Part shown: positions 47,978 to 61,011 of the stretch, one piece after another
Position numbering within the stretch: position 1 is the stretch's first letter
How the letters are laid out: the number at the start of each line of letters is the position of its first letter
Source: Sanghuangporus weigelae
Taxonomy: Eukaryota; Basidiomycota; Agaricomycetes; Hymenochaetales; Hymenochaetaceae
Assembly (NCBI GenBank): GCA_033182465.1
Contig: CP137330.1
Span: forward strand, 868,001-932,000
Direction: 5' to 3'
DNA length: 64,000 bases
Notes under the pieces: generated by a model
Seen by the model: the letters and a program-made list of their open reading frames with translations, nothing else
Databases searched by the model: none
Told to the model about the DNA's origin: nothing
Position numbers and translations under genes: made by a program

Positions 47978-50900
47978 GATGCAGCTTAAACGGCGACCGT
48001 GACGGACTCACGGGTGTCATTCTAGTCCAACCTGCCAGTGAAAGCATTGAACGGACATGTCGTACATCATGTCTTTGTCTGTTAGTTCTTCTCAGTTTCA
48101 ATCAATCGACAATTCAGTATCCGGATAAAGTAAGGTTATGGTTTGAATACCAATCTAAAACCTACTATGTAGGAGGAGTGGAGGACTCGTTAGAAATTGA
48201 GATATTTCCGACATTCCACGTGACGGGTATAAACAGGGACAAACACGTGGGTAGGTGGTTGGTTTTGGATTGATTCCTCCTCAACTCTTCCTGAGCGCGA
48301 TTCACGCGCAACTCTGAATGAGGCGGAGATTCAGACACTCTAACCCCTTCTTGAATCTTCGCTATTCTATGTTCGAATTGTTCTCATACACGTAATGTGG
48401 ACGCCTAGTCTCTGTCTTTTCTGTATTGCCATCATGTCAGGACGTCTCGACCGTTCTCGATCTGTCGAGCATGGCTTCCGATGCGTACGGACTGGATCGT
48501 GAGTCTCGATGCATACCATACTCTCCTATTGATGATATGCAGCCTAGTACTTAGTTACTGGGTGAAGGTACATCTGTGACTACAATACTGAGATTGTCGA
48601 TTATGATCGGTTCTGATCTTCCGTTAACCGGCCGGATTTCAGCCCTACTCCACTGATACTACATCTCAGGTACTCGAACCATGCTCGGAATGTCTCTTTC
48701 TCTGCCTCTCGGACTAAGTCTACGACCACGCCAGGCGCTCGGGATATGGTTCTCTTGTGTCGTTCAGTGTTTCCGGATACTTGCGGAGACGGAGGAGCGA
48801 TAGGATGGGCACCAACCGGAGAAAATGCGTGTGATTTTGACTTGCGGGGGCGAGCAATTCACCGAATCACGGAGGCGGTCCGGCATTTCCTAGCTCACCC
48901 GCGCTATAGATAACGAGCATGTAGAAATTCGTGATGGGATGAATTCTACGCATGTTCCTGGTCATCACGAATGGGCGGCTCTGAGTTTATGAACTGTTTT
49001 TAAGCTCTAGAGGCGGCAACGGTGGTCCGTATCCGGATAACTCACCACTTCTTGGTCAAATCGACTATGAGAAATAAGGTTGAACGCTTAGCAAGGTCCT
49101 TTTATTGCTTCTGAATGCCCCAAGCTTCCTGACGAGTTCAATCTCAGGTCTATGATAGGCACTCGCGCTGCCTCTGTTCCGCGGTGCAGCGATTCCTGAA
49201 GCATAGGAAGGTAAGTTGCACTGTTGGCCCTTATCTTTCTAAGTATCAAATACTGATTGACCCCCAACATTCTTGTGGTCAGAGTTTACAATTGGGTAAT
49301 CCGGAGCTTTTGCGTGATACGCATCTGCGCTAGACGTGCCGGGATGACCACAGAGGGTTGGTGAATGCTTCTTACGGAATCGTCGTATTTCTGCTCGATG
49401 TTCCAACCTCCATCCAGCCACATTGCAATCGGGTTTCCTGCTGTCCTTTCGCTCCCACACCAGTAATAGCGATGCCTCCCAATTCGCCACTCCTGGCTTC
49501 TTCGGATTTGTCGGCACTTAATCGGTCCTATGCCTCGAATTATCGCTACACGTACTGGCTGGGGGACGATGTCCTTGACGATTCCACCATTATGTCAAGT
49601 CAGTTTTATAAATGCAGTTGCGCACTGTCTTCTGCCGCAATGGCCAACATACCTAAAGGCAGCCTGCCGTTCCTCGGGCATCAGGTGTTTCACTGGAACT
49701 AATCAACGAGCAAGCCGTGAGTGGGACGTATAACCCGACAATCTGGACCTAAAAGAAACCGGTCATATCGTATCAACACGGCTCAGGTCTTCGCAACTTC
49801 CTACAGTCACAGGCTAACAGGCATATCCTCATTCATCTTCGCAAGCTTCCGAAGTCGAGCTCCGATTATCTCCCATATCCTCTCAACAGTCGAAGAAGGT
49901 CTTGTGATCACCGGAGGAAGACTTCTATCTCAAAACGTACGGCATAGTCTGCGACTTCCGCTGCTCCGTAGATACTACGCCGAGGGTAGTGATCTCACAC
50001 AAGGCCAAAGTTGCATCTCAGGAATCCTGGAACCTGAAGGTATCATCGAGTTAGCAGTAGGATATCTTCCACACTGTTACATAATAACAGCTCTTCTACT
50101 GGGGTTTCATTTCCTTCTCCTTCCCGGCGCCTTCCTCTTACCTGTAATAGAAAGCTAGGAAATCAGGTTCCTATTGGCGATGTTTGTCGTCGAATCTCTG
50201 CCTTGTTTATTCTTTCTCTTATCTTCCCCGCATCTCGATGCGCAATTCTTGGTGCTGGGAGATTAATTACCCTCTTCATCATTCGACTTCATTTGACTTT
50301 GTCTGAGATTCCGGCCTCCACTCAGCGCACAGAGTCCGTTATCTTGCGTTCAATTATAGTTGTTCTCCTGGCGCTCATACATCATAGACCTCTGTCAGAA
50401 CAGCGTTGAGAACAGAAACAGAGTTCCTTGAACAAGGTTCATCAAAGGAATCATGGGAAGAGTCCGAAGGTCCGACGAGAACGACGCGTGGCGGGGTTCA
50501 CCGAAGCGACCCCCGTTCAGATATGTATGTTCGGGAGGACGAGAGAATGCGGAATGGTGCGAAACGGCAGGTCTTGGTCTTGCATTTTTACGTAGTAGCT
50601 GACAGCGGGGTTTAGGAATTAGACATTGGGGATCTAGCGAACACCGAACAGACTAGGTTCCGATTCCCGACGAACGCTCCAGCTGTGACGCCGGTCGAGA
50701 ATTGCCATAGACCTACCGCTTCTCTTGCTCGCAGTTTAGGCGCTTTCTCGGACGCAATGGATGCAAGTAGTCCATAATTCTCAATGATCTCCGGAGAGAA
50801 ACATTGCGTGACAATGCGGCATTGGATATTCGCTATGCTTCTTGTCCTTAGTTTGTTTCTTCAGCCAACAATGTGGTTCGTGGATACCCTGATGATAAAC

Positions 50901-53900
50901 TTCGTTTACCCTTTAGTACCTGAACGAATGCCGGTATCACTGGAACCTGGAAGACTTTTTGGAGTGCGGATAATCCCTGTAAGCGTATTCGTTGATGAAT
51001 AGCAGTAGGAACTCTCGTCCGGACCGCTCGTATCTTTCCTATCGTATCGCAACTGCAGTGAACTCGCTAAGCATTCACTCGTTGGTTTTCCGGGTACAAG
51101 GCCTGGATTCGATCGATCGATTTTATCGAGAATATCGATTTCTCCTCGGAAGAGCAGGGAACAACGGAAGGCCAGGAAGCGATACAACTCCACGGAATAA
51201 GGTTTTCCTAATCCAAATCTAAACTAAATCCCACGGAACTGGGAAGCGTTACCTGCGTTTGTGCTGTGCTTGGCGCACCGAACATGCGCTGATAAAGTCC
51301 AGCTCCTTGGATTTTCGGTCGATTGAATATGATATCCACTATGGTCGCTTATGGGAAAACATCCTTGATGTAGAGTGATAGAATATACAGAAAAGTCCGC
51401 GGATTTCGAGAGTATGCGAAGATCACACGAAGTGAGTAACCGGACAATGCAACGAATTCTTGGTACCTCGCGAGTAGGTATTCTGTTGTGATCAATATCA
51501 CTCTATAAGACTGGGAATTCAGTTCGCAGTACGGGTTGCGGTGCCGTAAACCGAGCCGACAGTGAATGTGCTGCTCTTTGCTTTTAGTCTCATATTACCT
51601 CACGAAAACATAATGGGTAATTTTCTCGACCGGATCCACGTAAAAATAAATTGAAATCCTGGACGAAAGGATTGGAGCCGTTTACGATAGCCAGTAATCA
51701 TTGCGGATGAATAAAACGAATGGAAGATACTGCGCTATTCATCTCCAATCAAGTTTGGGTAACGGATTGTCCTGTACTGAAGAGAGCTTGTCGATTGCCG
51801 ATGTTATGAAACCCTTTCTTAGCTTCCACTGGCTTGGATCACGCATCGCAGCTCCAATGGCAACGCTCTTGCAATGCCTGAAACACGGATCGATAAAGAC
51901 ATGTTGTTCGTCTTGAAGGTCTTCGGCTATTACATTCTTGCTTCAGAAATCAGACCACACGCGCAGTACGCCCGCCTGTTCCAGGCTGTTCCGCAGCAGT
52001 TCTGAACGTTCGCCGCACACAGACCGCACGGGATCACGCAAGTATGTTTACATACTGTACATGTACATGCCATTTGGATCACATCACCCAATTCCCGATG
52101 TGAATGCTCTCGGTTCTCCGTGACATTGTGAATTAATATCAGCGGTACACTGCCGGGGATCGAATAAGTAAAGAACACCGATCGGCTTTACTGATTATTG
52201 ATGTGCAGTGCGTGCAAAACGTTAATGGTGACGGTAACGCGGCCACTCAGGGAGGTGCGGATTAGAATAGAAGCGGAAGGGGTAGGTAATATTAGATCAA
52301 AATGGAAGACAACCTTGGCCTGGACTCGGATCCCGATCTCCTGGTGGAATAGTAGTAAGGTAATCCAAGGGAAGGTGAGACACCCACGAAACAAGTTAGG
52401 ACACTAGTGTACTGGTAAGTTCACGTCTGACTCATCCTACTTTCATTAATATTATAAAATTGTGAAACAGCAGGTCCAAAAAAAGGGAAAGGAGGAGAAG
52501 AGGAGATCTAGTCAAAATTCCCAATTCGGTGGAATAATAGTAATGTTATTCCCTGTTAGATGAAACGCTGTGCTTGGGATTGGAAGGGAATGAATGCGGT
52601 GAGTATGGACGATGACCTCACCCCGCTCGCATAACGGTCCCGGTCTTCCGATTTCCAAATTCTACGAAATCATTTTCTTGTTTTATTTACGGTATGTATT
52701 TGGAAATTCCGGTATCTTATTTATTTGTTCGATGAGTCCTGAGGAGAGAGAAAGGAGATCAAAGAATGATATTCATCTATTCATCTCCGCATCGAAGAGA
52801 TGCACGAACAAAGAAATGGGATGGACATTCGTTCAGGGCCAGGGAAAAGATGCTTCTGCGGGACGGATGTACGGATTTTGTGGGGGACTTGCGGGAAGAG
52901 CGGTGGATAATCTTACCCCGCACACACGCGCGCGCATTGCGGCGTACCATATAGCCTATCTATCGAATCTGGCTTTGTGGAGACTACTGGGTGGGAGAGA
53001 TAGATTAGATGAGGCGTTATCTGCGTTCAGGTTCATTCTCGAGTGCGGTGAATTGATGCCCCGAGTTTCTGACATGCTCGGGTGGAACTCGAGATGTCTT
53101 TGTGCCTTATGTCCTCGAGGTGAGACATGCACGTCTTAGTCTGGGCTGGGGCTTGACAAGGCGGTCCCGGCACCTCTAAACATTTCTCAAAAATTTTTCA
53201 CAGATTGCATCGCAAGTAGAACTTACTCGTTGCAGATAAGCCGATAAGTCTAAAGCCCGGCAATCGGGTTGCGAATGTGGTACTAGCTGGAGTAGCCAGG
53301 GAACATGCTTAGGCGTTTCTGTGCGGGGTTTTGTATTCGAAAAGAAATGCCGAGGCGGTGCTTGGGTCCTTGCCGCGCACGCGCATATCGCAAATGTGGG
53401 GGGAATGAATTGCATGTGTGGGGAATGAATAGATGAACGGATCTGGTGTTTTATGCAGGCAGGGTTGTGGATATGAAACTTTTGCGCCCTTGTCTTATCT
53501 TGTCTCCGTCCGGGGTCGTTGCTCTTCGTCGTGGAAATGTACGCTCTTCCGTCTCTCGGTAGGACCAACATCCGGGACGATGTCGTTTATTGATAAGAGA
53601 AAGAATAGAGAAAAAAGACACCAAATCGTCGAAGAAGCTCTGAAATGTGCGGATATTTCGCGACTGGTTTGTCATCAAATATCAGACTCATTACTTGCAT
53701 ACATGTATTTGCGCGGATCGCGCTTCGGAGTCTGTTCATGAACTGAATTCGTGACTATATCCGAGATAGTCCTTTGCTAAGGTTCCGTCCGAGGGAAACA
53801 ATCTGCATGGAAAATGGTAAACAAGATAAAGACAACTCCATGTTTTTCTTGTCCTGAATTGAGAGGAAAAACGAAGTCCCGTCGCACTTACACGACGTTA

Positions 53901-54981
53901 TTGGTTGCTGTTCGGACTTTAGGCAGAGAAGAGCTGTGGAATGGTCCGATCGGGGTCTGTGGAATGAGTCATCTCTATCCGCGCGCTGCTGCGTCCTGAA
54001 TTCCAAAATTTCTGATTGGAACGTGATGTGGAACGAAAAAAAAAGATACTCCGCTCTTGGGATGACGTCGTCAGCTTGCGTGGAATGTCCATCGTTGGCA
54101 ATCAACGAAACTATTTTGGAGTTTACTTCAATTCGAAAGAGAAAAGACGACGACGGTGTTAAGAGATGGATATCGAGATCGTGGGACAGACCCTGACAGA
54201 GCGAGCACCGAGCACTGCCGACTGGAGCAGACGCGTGCCTGACTCTGACTTTCAAAATCAAGCACAGTGAAATGAAGGTACTGGTACTTCAGTGACGAGA
54301 AGTGGAGGTCTGCCACTTAGTGTGGGGAAGAGAGAGGGGAGATAAGGCAAGGACTGTGATTAGCTGGTGTGGTCAATCGATTGTACGGCAACCATAACAA
54401 ACTACAAAACTCCGGCGGCCAGTGTCCGATCTGGGGTCCGTCCGGGGAAATAACGTTTGATGGCTCGCGCTCATTACGTACAAAGCTCACTTCGGCTCCT
54501 CATTCCGGAATTCTCTGTGACAACTCCCTCGGTCTTCTTCGGCGTATGCCGTCATCCATGCCCGCATTTGGTGTGGATGACTCCGCATAAGGAGATCCCC
54601 TCGGCGCCAATGGCAGGAAAATAGCAAAGAAAAGGAAGCAGTGAATTGGTGTGACATGGTACGCCTGCCTGATATAGCAGCCAGAATGTATTCAAGTACG
54701 ACCACAACTCAACTCTTGTACGCCCCGCATCTTCCCCACCCCTGCCTTAGCCCTCCCATTCTCGCCATCGTCTCCCTTTCCCAACGCCATCATCGTTCAC
54801 GACGTCAACGATCTGTTAGCTCGTTGTTATTGACGAGCACGGACTAAAGTACTATAGTCAAAGTTTGAGCTCTTGGGCGTCGCTGTCAACGACAAGGCGC
54901 CCCCCACGGTTTTTGGTGTGTACAACACATATTTATGGTCAAGTTCGTGCTCGACTTGCTCATCGTCATCAAGCACCAGGA
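47978..54981. other. Gene-poor 7 kb region
   Basis: No gene could be supported. Open frames are short. The longest with an ATG is plus 52612-53139 (175 codons) and has no known domain. Others are 49721-50158 (plus, no ATG at its start, hydrophobic) and 50784-51002 (plus, 72 codons, one hydrophobic segment). A short imperfect duplication (GGTGGAATA.TAGTAA) occurs near 52342 and 52530. The final about 250 bp before 54982 should be the promoter and leader of the bHLH gene. I saw no long terminal repeats and no transposase motif. Confidence 0.4.
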
Positions 54982-57778
54982 ATGTCCTTTTTCTCGTCAT
55001 CTTCAAGCTCGTTCAGCTCGATCTCGCAGCCAAAGATGCGACAAGAAGGGTTTCACTTGTCCTCGCCCTCGCCAAGCTCAGGCCACCCGCCTTCACCTCC
55101 TCCAGGTCCCTTCGATCTTTTCCTGACTCATTCCTCGCATCATGCGCATCAAGGCGTCAACGATAACTCTAGCAACAATAATAACGGTGGTGGAAGTGGT
55201 GGTATGAATGGTGGGAGCGGTAGCGGGCTGCCATCATTATCGCTACCAGACGCTTTTTCACGCACGAATGCGATGGACCTGACTGATGAACTTGCGATGT
55301 CGCTTATGAACCCTGCGAGTCCTGCGACATCCAATGAACGGTCGACGCATACTCCTCCAGTGCATCAGGGTCAGAACCATGGTTCAGAACAGACGCATAT
55401 GCACAACATTTTCGATATTTCCGCCCCACCTTCATCCCACTTTACCGGCGCGGGCGCGCATGCGTTCTCCCTTCCACATACGTCTCACCGCCCCGATCTC
55501 CCTCCACTGAGCCAGCCGGCTTCCCTGGCGACATCGCATCTACATGGACATTATGATCACCATTCTGGAAACTACGCCGGACACAGTGTGCAGAACGGAT
55601 TATTTGGCGGTCGCGATACTTTCCCTGCGCACTTTAATAGCACGATACCTCCGCTGTCAACTCATCATGATCCGCACCCTCCATCTCTGGCCTTATCGGC
55701 ATCCGGAACAAATGATTTGACCGATCCGTTCGGCCCGTTCACTCCGACGTCTACCAGCAGTCTCCCGGCGCGGGACAGCGAGAGTCCGCAGCCGCTTGGT
55801 GGAAGTCGAAAGCGGGCGGATAGCCGGTCCGCGACAGGCGGGCCCAGATCATCGTCAAGAAGCCGCTCCCGTGCGAGACCAACCTCTGGCTCGTCGCAAA
55901 ATCAAAGCCAGGGAGGTGGGCCAACGCGCACGACGAAAGGCGCGAGCCGGCGAAGGGACTCGTTCACGCTGCCTCCTCACTTGTCTCACTCGCATTCTCA
56001 TTCGCAGTCTCATTCGATGAGCAATGTCAATCAGACGCAATTGGGACATCACCTCCACAACTTACCCTCTCCGCCCTTGGGTGGAGGCGGAAGTGCTCCG
56101 CGTCCATCATCGATTGTGATTCCTCCGCACGGCGGACCAGGCGGTGCGCTTAGTCCACTTGGGAACATGGGCGGGCTCGGCAGTGCTTTATCTCCTCTCG
56201 GGCCGGGTCCCGGCGTTGGCCATTTGAATGGTAACGGACCAGGGATTGGACAGGCAAGTGGATGGTTTGGAGTAAACGAGTTCAAAGGCGTCAACGGCAT
56301 CAACATCAACGGCATCAATGGTAATGGCCACTCAATGAATGCAGGTGCGAATGCTGGTAGTGCACCTGGCGCGGAGTTTAGTCTGCCGACACCGGACAGT
56401 GTTAGCCATGGACCTTTTGGTGCGTTTGGCACGAGGTATGTATTCATGTTCAAGGAAGAATCAAAGAGACGGCAAACTAATTCTGTTTAAAGTGTCGGAA
56501 GTATGGGCATTTCTCCGAAAGATACCGTCACTTCGGGTTCTGGTAAGGAAGAACCTGCTACTCCTTTGGATCCTGCAGCGAAACAGTTCGTTTCTTCAAT
56601 ATGATAATTTCAGCAACGTTACTAATAAGAACTTTCTTCTCGTATGGAGTAGAGCCGCGATTGTAAGTGAAAAACGCCGCCGGAGGCGCGAGTCTCACAA
56701 CGCTGTTGAACGACGCCGTCGGGATAATATCAATGAGAAAATCAGTGAACTTGCGACTCTCATTCCTCAAGTCATGCTCGATCCTACTGGTACTGTTTCT
56801 CCTGGTCAGTACTGCCTCTTCCTCATTATTTCCAAGGGCGTGAGCTCATCTATTTCACTGTTCCGCATCGATTTCATATCAGGCGCTAATGATGACAAAA
56901 AAGATAAAGATTTCGACGATGGGGACGTAGATGGTCCAGAAAAGCCTCCTGCATCCTCCAAATCGAAAACCGCTAAAGGAGATAAGGCTGAAAAGGAGAG
57001 CAGTTCTCAACCAGTTAAAGCGAACAAAGGCATGATCCTGCGCAAGAGTGTCGAGTACATTCGGTATCTTCAGCAGCTCGTCGGTGTACAAGCAGCGAGA
57101 AATCGAGATCTTGAATCGCGATTGGCTGAGGCTGGCATTGTTCCTCCAGTCTCAGCTGATGCTCTGCCTATCTTGCTTCCGGGCTCTGATACTAATCCTC
57201 AGGCGGATGAGCTGGCAGGTATCTTTGGCGCGGAGGGTCTGCACGTGTTTGATGATCGCGCCATGGAGCTTGGAGGGGTGAATGGAATAGGAATCGGAAA
57301 TGGCATGAGTGGCGGGTTCGCGTCGCACTTTGGTGGACTCGAGCCAATGGCTGAGATGGATATGGACATGGACATGGATATTGAAAGTACCCATGGAATG
57401 AACGGCAAGCATCCGGGAAACGCTGCGGCGGGTTCGAGCGACGCTGGAGATGATCGCGAAGCCGATGACCAAGATCGTGACATTGAGAACGATCGTGATC
57501 AAGATCAAGGCTCGTCGGTATCTGGCTCGGGCGCTTCAGATGCTTCCTCACCGCAAGAGCGACGCGACGTATCTTCAGATCGTTCGGAAGAGCCGAGCTT
57601 GGGCGGTATCAGCAATGATCGAGAAGAACGCGGAAGAAGGGGAAGGGATGGAAAGGTCCATTTGTCCGGGTCGGGTGTGGCCAAGAGCCCGAGTGTCTCG
57701 AGCTTGACTGGGAGGATATCAAGGAGGCGATCGAAGCTCGTCGCGGTTAAGGAGGAGAGCTCGGGAATGGAAGTATAA
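54982..57778 (+). CDS. bHLH transcription factor, RTG3/MITF-like
   Basis: Nuclear DNA-binding regulator expected to bind E-box sites as a dimer. The ATG at 54982 (MSFFSSSSSSFSSISQPKMR) was chosen as the first in the long frame. The N-terminal about 480 residues are low complexity (Ser, His, Gly, Pro, Asn). Introns at about 56436-56491, 56588-56650 and 56792-56882 place PLDPAAKQAAIVSEKRRRRR before the basic region ESHNAVERRRRDNINEK. Helix 1 is ISELATLIPQVMLDPT; an about 45-residue Lys/Asp-rich loop follows; helix 2 is KGMILRKSVEYIRYLQQL, running into a short coiled coil AARNRDLESRLAEAG. The basic region keeps the His, Glu and Arg that read CANNTG. The C-terminal region is acidic with Met-Asp repeats (about 57355-57385) and Ser-rich. 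Yeast RTG3 has the same long loop. Target genes unknown. Confidence 0.9.
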
Positions 57779-59314
57779 GACCGCCGACCGAACGACTTCA
57801 CACCGCGAAGCAAGATAAAAAAATTGGCCCTTGATTATTCTTCCTTCGTAAATATATTGCCATACTCGCGCCCTTTCTCTTTGACGGCGCGCACGCATTC
57901 GGTAAGCGTGCGTCCTATCCTATGCGCAGGAGGAAGTTTGTTCTCATATGACCAAGATATATATATTGAAGACCTCGGTTTGGATTACTCATGACACATT
58001 CGACTCATTTTTCTCTTCTAGTCTTTCTCCACCTTGTCTACTACACTTCATCCTCATCTCATCCTTCGTTATGCCCTTTCCCTTCTAGCATCCATCCGTC
58101 CACTGATATGGTTGATATGATTACATGGCCTTACGAATTTTTTCACCTGCCTCTCTACTTCTTCACTTTTTTTTCTGACTTTGAATTGTTCTTTTTCTGA
58201 CTTTTGGTATCTTCTACTCGCCATTCATTTCATCTGACACCTTCGCCTCGGCTGCTTCAGAATCAAAAAAGCTGTATAAATATCGCTCGTTGCGGCCCTC
58301 TTTTCTCTTTTCTCTTTTTTGTACAGTTAGTTGATTAGTTCGATCTTGATTACCTGTGGCTCATTTGTGGAGGGTAGGGACGTTGCAGCTGTGTGTACGA
58401 TTACAGTAATAGCAGTCGGGTTTGATATCTATCGCGACCTGACATGATTATGTATACAATTTACATTACATTACAAGCATGAGTACTACTAGCCTTGTTA
58501 CGGAGGTATCGAAATAGTCTGCGGGTGCATCTGAGACAGGGTCAGGAGATTTACGTTCGAAGACGGATGGATTGTCTGTTCCACTCCAGCCGACCCACCG
58601 AAGTTAGATGTGGGGTGGGGTACACCTGTCAGGTGCGCTCGGTGTTTCTTGCGGAAATGCTAGTGCGAAGAAGTTAGTCCGAGACAGGCCACTTAGTTGA
58701 CTTTCCGGATGATAATACGAGCATGCTCGGATTTACTAGTGACCTTTTTTTTTTTTGACAGGAGAAGAGAAGACTGTTAATATACGCGTAGGGGAGGGAC
58801 TCTGCGTCCCAGACTAGATGGAATCTAGGCTTCGCTTCAAGAGAGGGGGGCATCCGAGACTAGGCCCTATAGGAGGATCCGTCCTGGATTTGAGATAGGA
58901 TTTGGATCTGGAGTTGAGATCCTCCCGCATGGTAAGTAAGTAAGTAGTCGGGTAGCTTTATACGTATAGAAGAAGAATAACCCGCCGGTAGATCTGAGTT
59001 GCGGGCGCGACGAAGGTTAGGAAGGTTCCACTCTGGAGCGTTCCTGAGCGGGGTCAAACAGCGTTGTTCCTGAGCTGTGCGATATGAAATTGCGAATGCT
59101 ATTATATTATGCCCCCGTCCTTTGGTCCCTTGCTAACCTTCTTACATTAATATGCTTCGTGTCCGAAGGTTGCGTGATTGACCCCTCTTGGCATCGCGAC
59201 TCTTTATTGCCAGTTACGACACATCTACTGTACAAAGTTTGTTGGATATTAAGAAGAAAGGAAGCGGAAGAGGACATAGAAAAGACAGAAGCATACATGC
59301 TTTCCTGCATGGCC
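57779..59314. other. Intergenic, no supported gene
   Basis: About 1.5 kb between the 3' ends of the bHLH and DUF6533 copy 3 genes. T-rich stretches at 58140-58200 and 58740-58760. A GT(A)AGTAAGTAAG run occurs near 58932. No gene recognised. Confidence 0.45.
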
Positions 59315-61011
59315 TTACGCGAATTCCATACCACTCACACTCTTCGGTGTGTAGTTCGTTCCTCCGTTCGCGCCCCTCTCCCCAGCTTCTTTCAAATTAA
59401 TCAGAAGCTGGCCACCCAGAATGCAGAGGAGGGTCGGGCTCCCTACGGCAACCAATAGGACTGAGGCAATAGGATTCTCTACGGCAACCGTCACGATTTT
59501 GAGAACGCAGCAGAAAATGACGCTAAATGGCATATCGCGTCAGGGTCCAAGTTTTTTTTTTCGGCGTAAGAAGTAGAGAGTTCACTTACAATCCATAGTA
59601 CAGGAATTGGTCGCGGATGACGACTCGTACAAGCTCGAGACCTCGGAACCCGGAGGACGCTCGCCAGTACTCTGCCGCTTTGTAGAGCGCCAGGATAAGC
59701 AGAATGAAGCCGAAAGTTATCGGTATGATCCTGCAATGGTGCAAGTGAATCCGGTCCCTCCTACTAGTTCTGTAAGCTCACCAAGAAAAGATGTATAGAG
59801 TTGTACTAGTATCCGTGAACTCTGCGCAAATCGTGACTCGATCCGCAAGGCCAACAAGAAGATCTGGCGAGAGTTAAATATCGACATTGTGGATACGTAG
59901 GAGCATATTTGGGGAACACGACATCTTACTTGTTTGCGTTGAATTTCCCTGAATGAGCAAACCGATACCAAAACCCGCCTCGCACATAAGCATCAACTTG
60001 AGGCAGATCGACAGTTTCGTGTCTGACGAAGCTCAGCTCAGGATACTACTCTTGCTCGTAAAGCACAATGCTTACTTACTATTGTGGAAAAGCGCCAAGA
60101 CGCGAATGAGGAGGATGTCTGCGATTCGCAAATGCAAGGGAAAAGTATCAGTAGACGTTTCAAATACATGCAGACATATTATATGATTTACAGTCGATTA
60201 GGACGATAGTAGCGACGTCTAGTACAAGATGAGTACGAAGTCAAGGATATACAGTAGGTGAAGCACGTACTGCACAAGGATTGTATCCATTGAAAAGTTT
60301 GACCTATTTCTGCGGATCAGGATTTCATGCTGAGGGTAGTATGAGATGAGACGCACAGCTAAGTTAGCAGGGAAGTTCAATCTCAGACAAACGTCGTCAC
60401 TACCACACAACATTCGATCAACATACCTTGCAAAACTCTCTTCAAATCCGTTCACTGGTGAAGTTTCGAGCTTCATTTTCAGTCGCTTCGCTTGGTACCA
60501 ATAGATACGTCCTTACCGGCTACGTTACAAATGGCTCCCAAGAGTCCGACATAGTGGTTCTATTCCTCCAGGTTTGAGAGTGACTTCAGTTTACAAGCAT
60601 TAGTGGAGCTTACAGCAAAGTAGATCAAGCTGACTGAACTTCGTGGATTGGACTTCAAAAAAGGTATAGTCAAGTCTTACTGTAAATTCCGGATAAGCTG
60701 GTGCAACTCACCCAGAAGTACTTTATCTAGAAACAACGAGTCGATCAGGGCTTCTTTCGTAAAATATACATCGTGCTCACCTCTTTGTCTAACATGATGA
60801 CTATCATAACATGATTCTTGTCAGTGGAGAAAACCCTAAGAGAGACCTACGACGAACGAGATTGATAAACCAAGATGGTTACAAGAGCGACGTGGAAGTA
60901 TTGCCGAAAAAGAATCTCTGAGAAAAGCAAAGGTACGATACTTGGTTCGGCTTGGATATACTCCGTCGTAGAGCGGGCAAGGAATGAGTTAGTGAGGTTA
61001 TTATTCGACAT
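59315..61011 (-). CDS. DUF6533-family seven-helix membrane protein (copy 3)
   Basis: Start ATG 61009-61011 (MSNNNLTNSFLARSTTEYIQ). Spliced blocks: FRQYFHVALVTILVYQ joined to SLIMLDKEIKYFW (the DUF6533 signature); SNPRSSVSLIYFA; NHYVGLLGAICNVA; VNGFEESFAR; LISYYPQHEILIRR; VLDVATIVLIDC; DILLIRVLALFHN; CEAGFGIGLLIQGN; GLADRVTICAEFT; IIPITFGFILLILALYKAAE then YWRASSGFRGLELVRVVIRD; FSVIFCCVLKIVTVAVENP; LCILGGQLLINLKEAGERG; and the end NGGTNYTPKSVSGMEFA, stop TTA 59315-59317. About twelve short introns; the junctions around 60380-60200 are not settled. Seven hydrophobic segments are visible. The close paralogue at 46446-47977 is broken, whereas no clear break was found here. Function unknown; probably a membrane sensor by topology only. 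Confidence 0.75.

Noticed and set aside
52612-53139. Plus-strand frame of 175 codons with ATG
   Set aside because: Longest frame of the gene-poor region but no recognisable domain, splice pattern or homologue in the window; could be chance.
47978-54981. LTR retroelement or DNA transposon filling the gene desert
   Set aside because: No long terminal or inverted repeats and no reverse transcriptase, integrase or transposase motif could be read.
28336-61011. A mating-type B locus (STE3 receptors with lipopeptide pheromones)
   Set aside because: The seven-helix genes match DUF6533 blocks, not STE3, and I found no short frame with a clear C-terminal CaaX pheromone motif.
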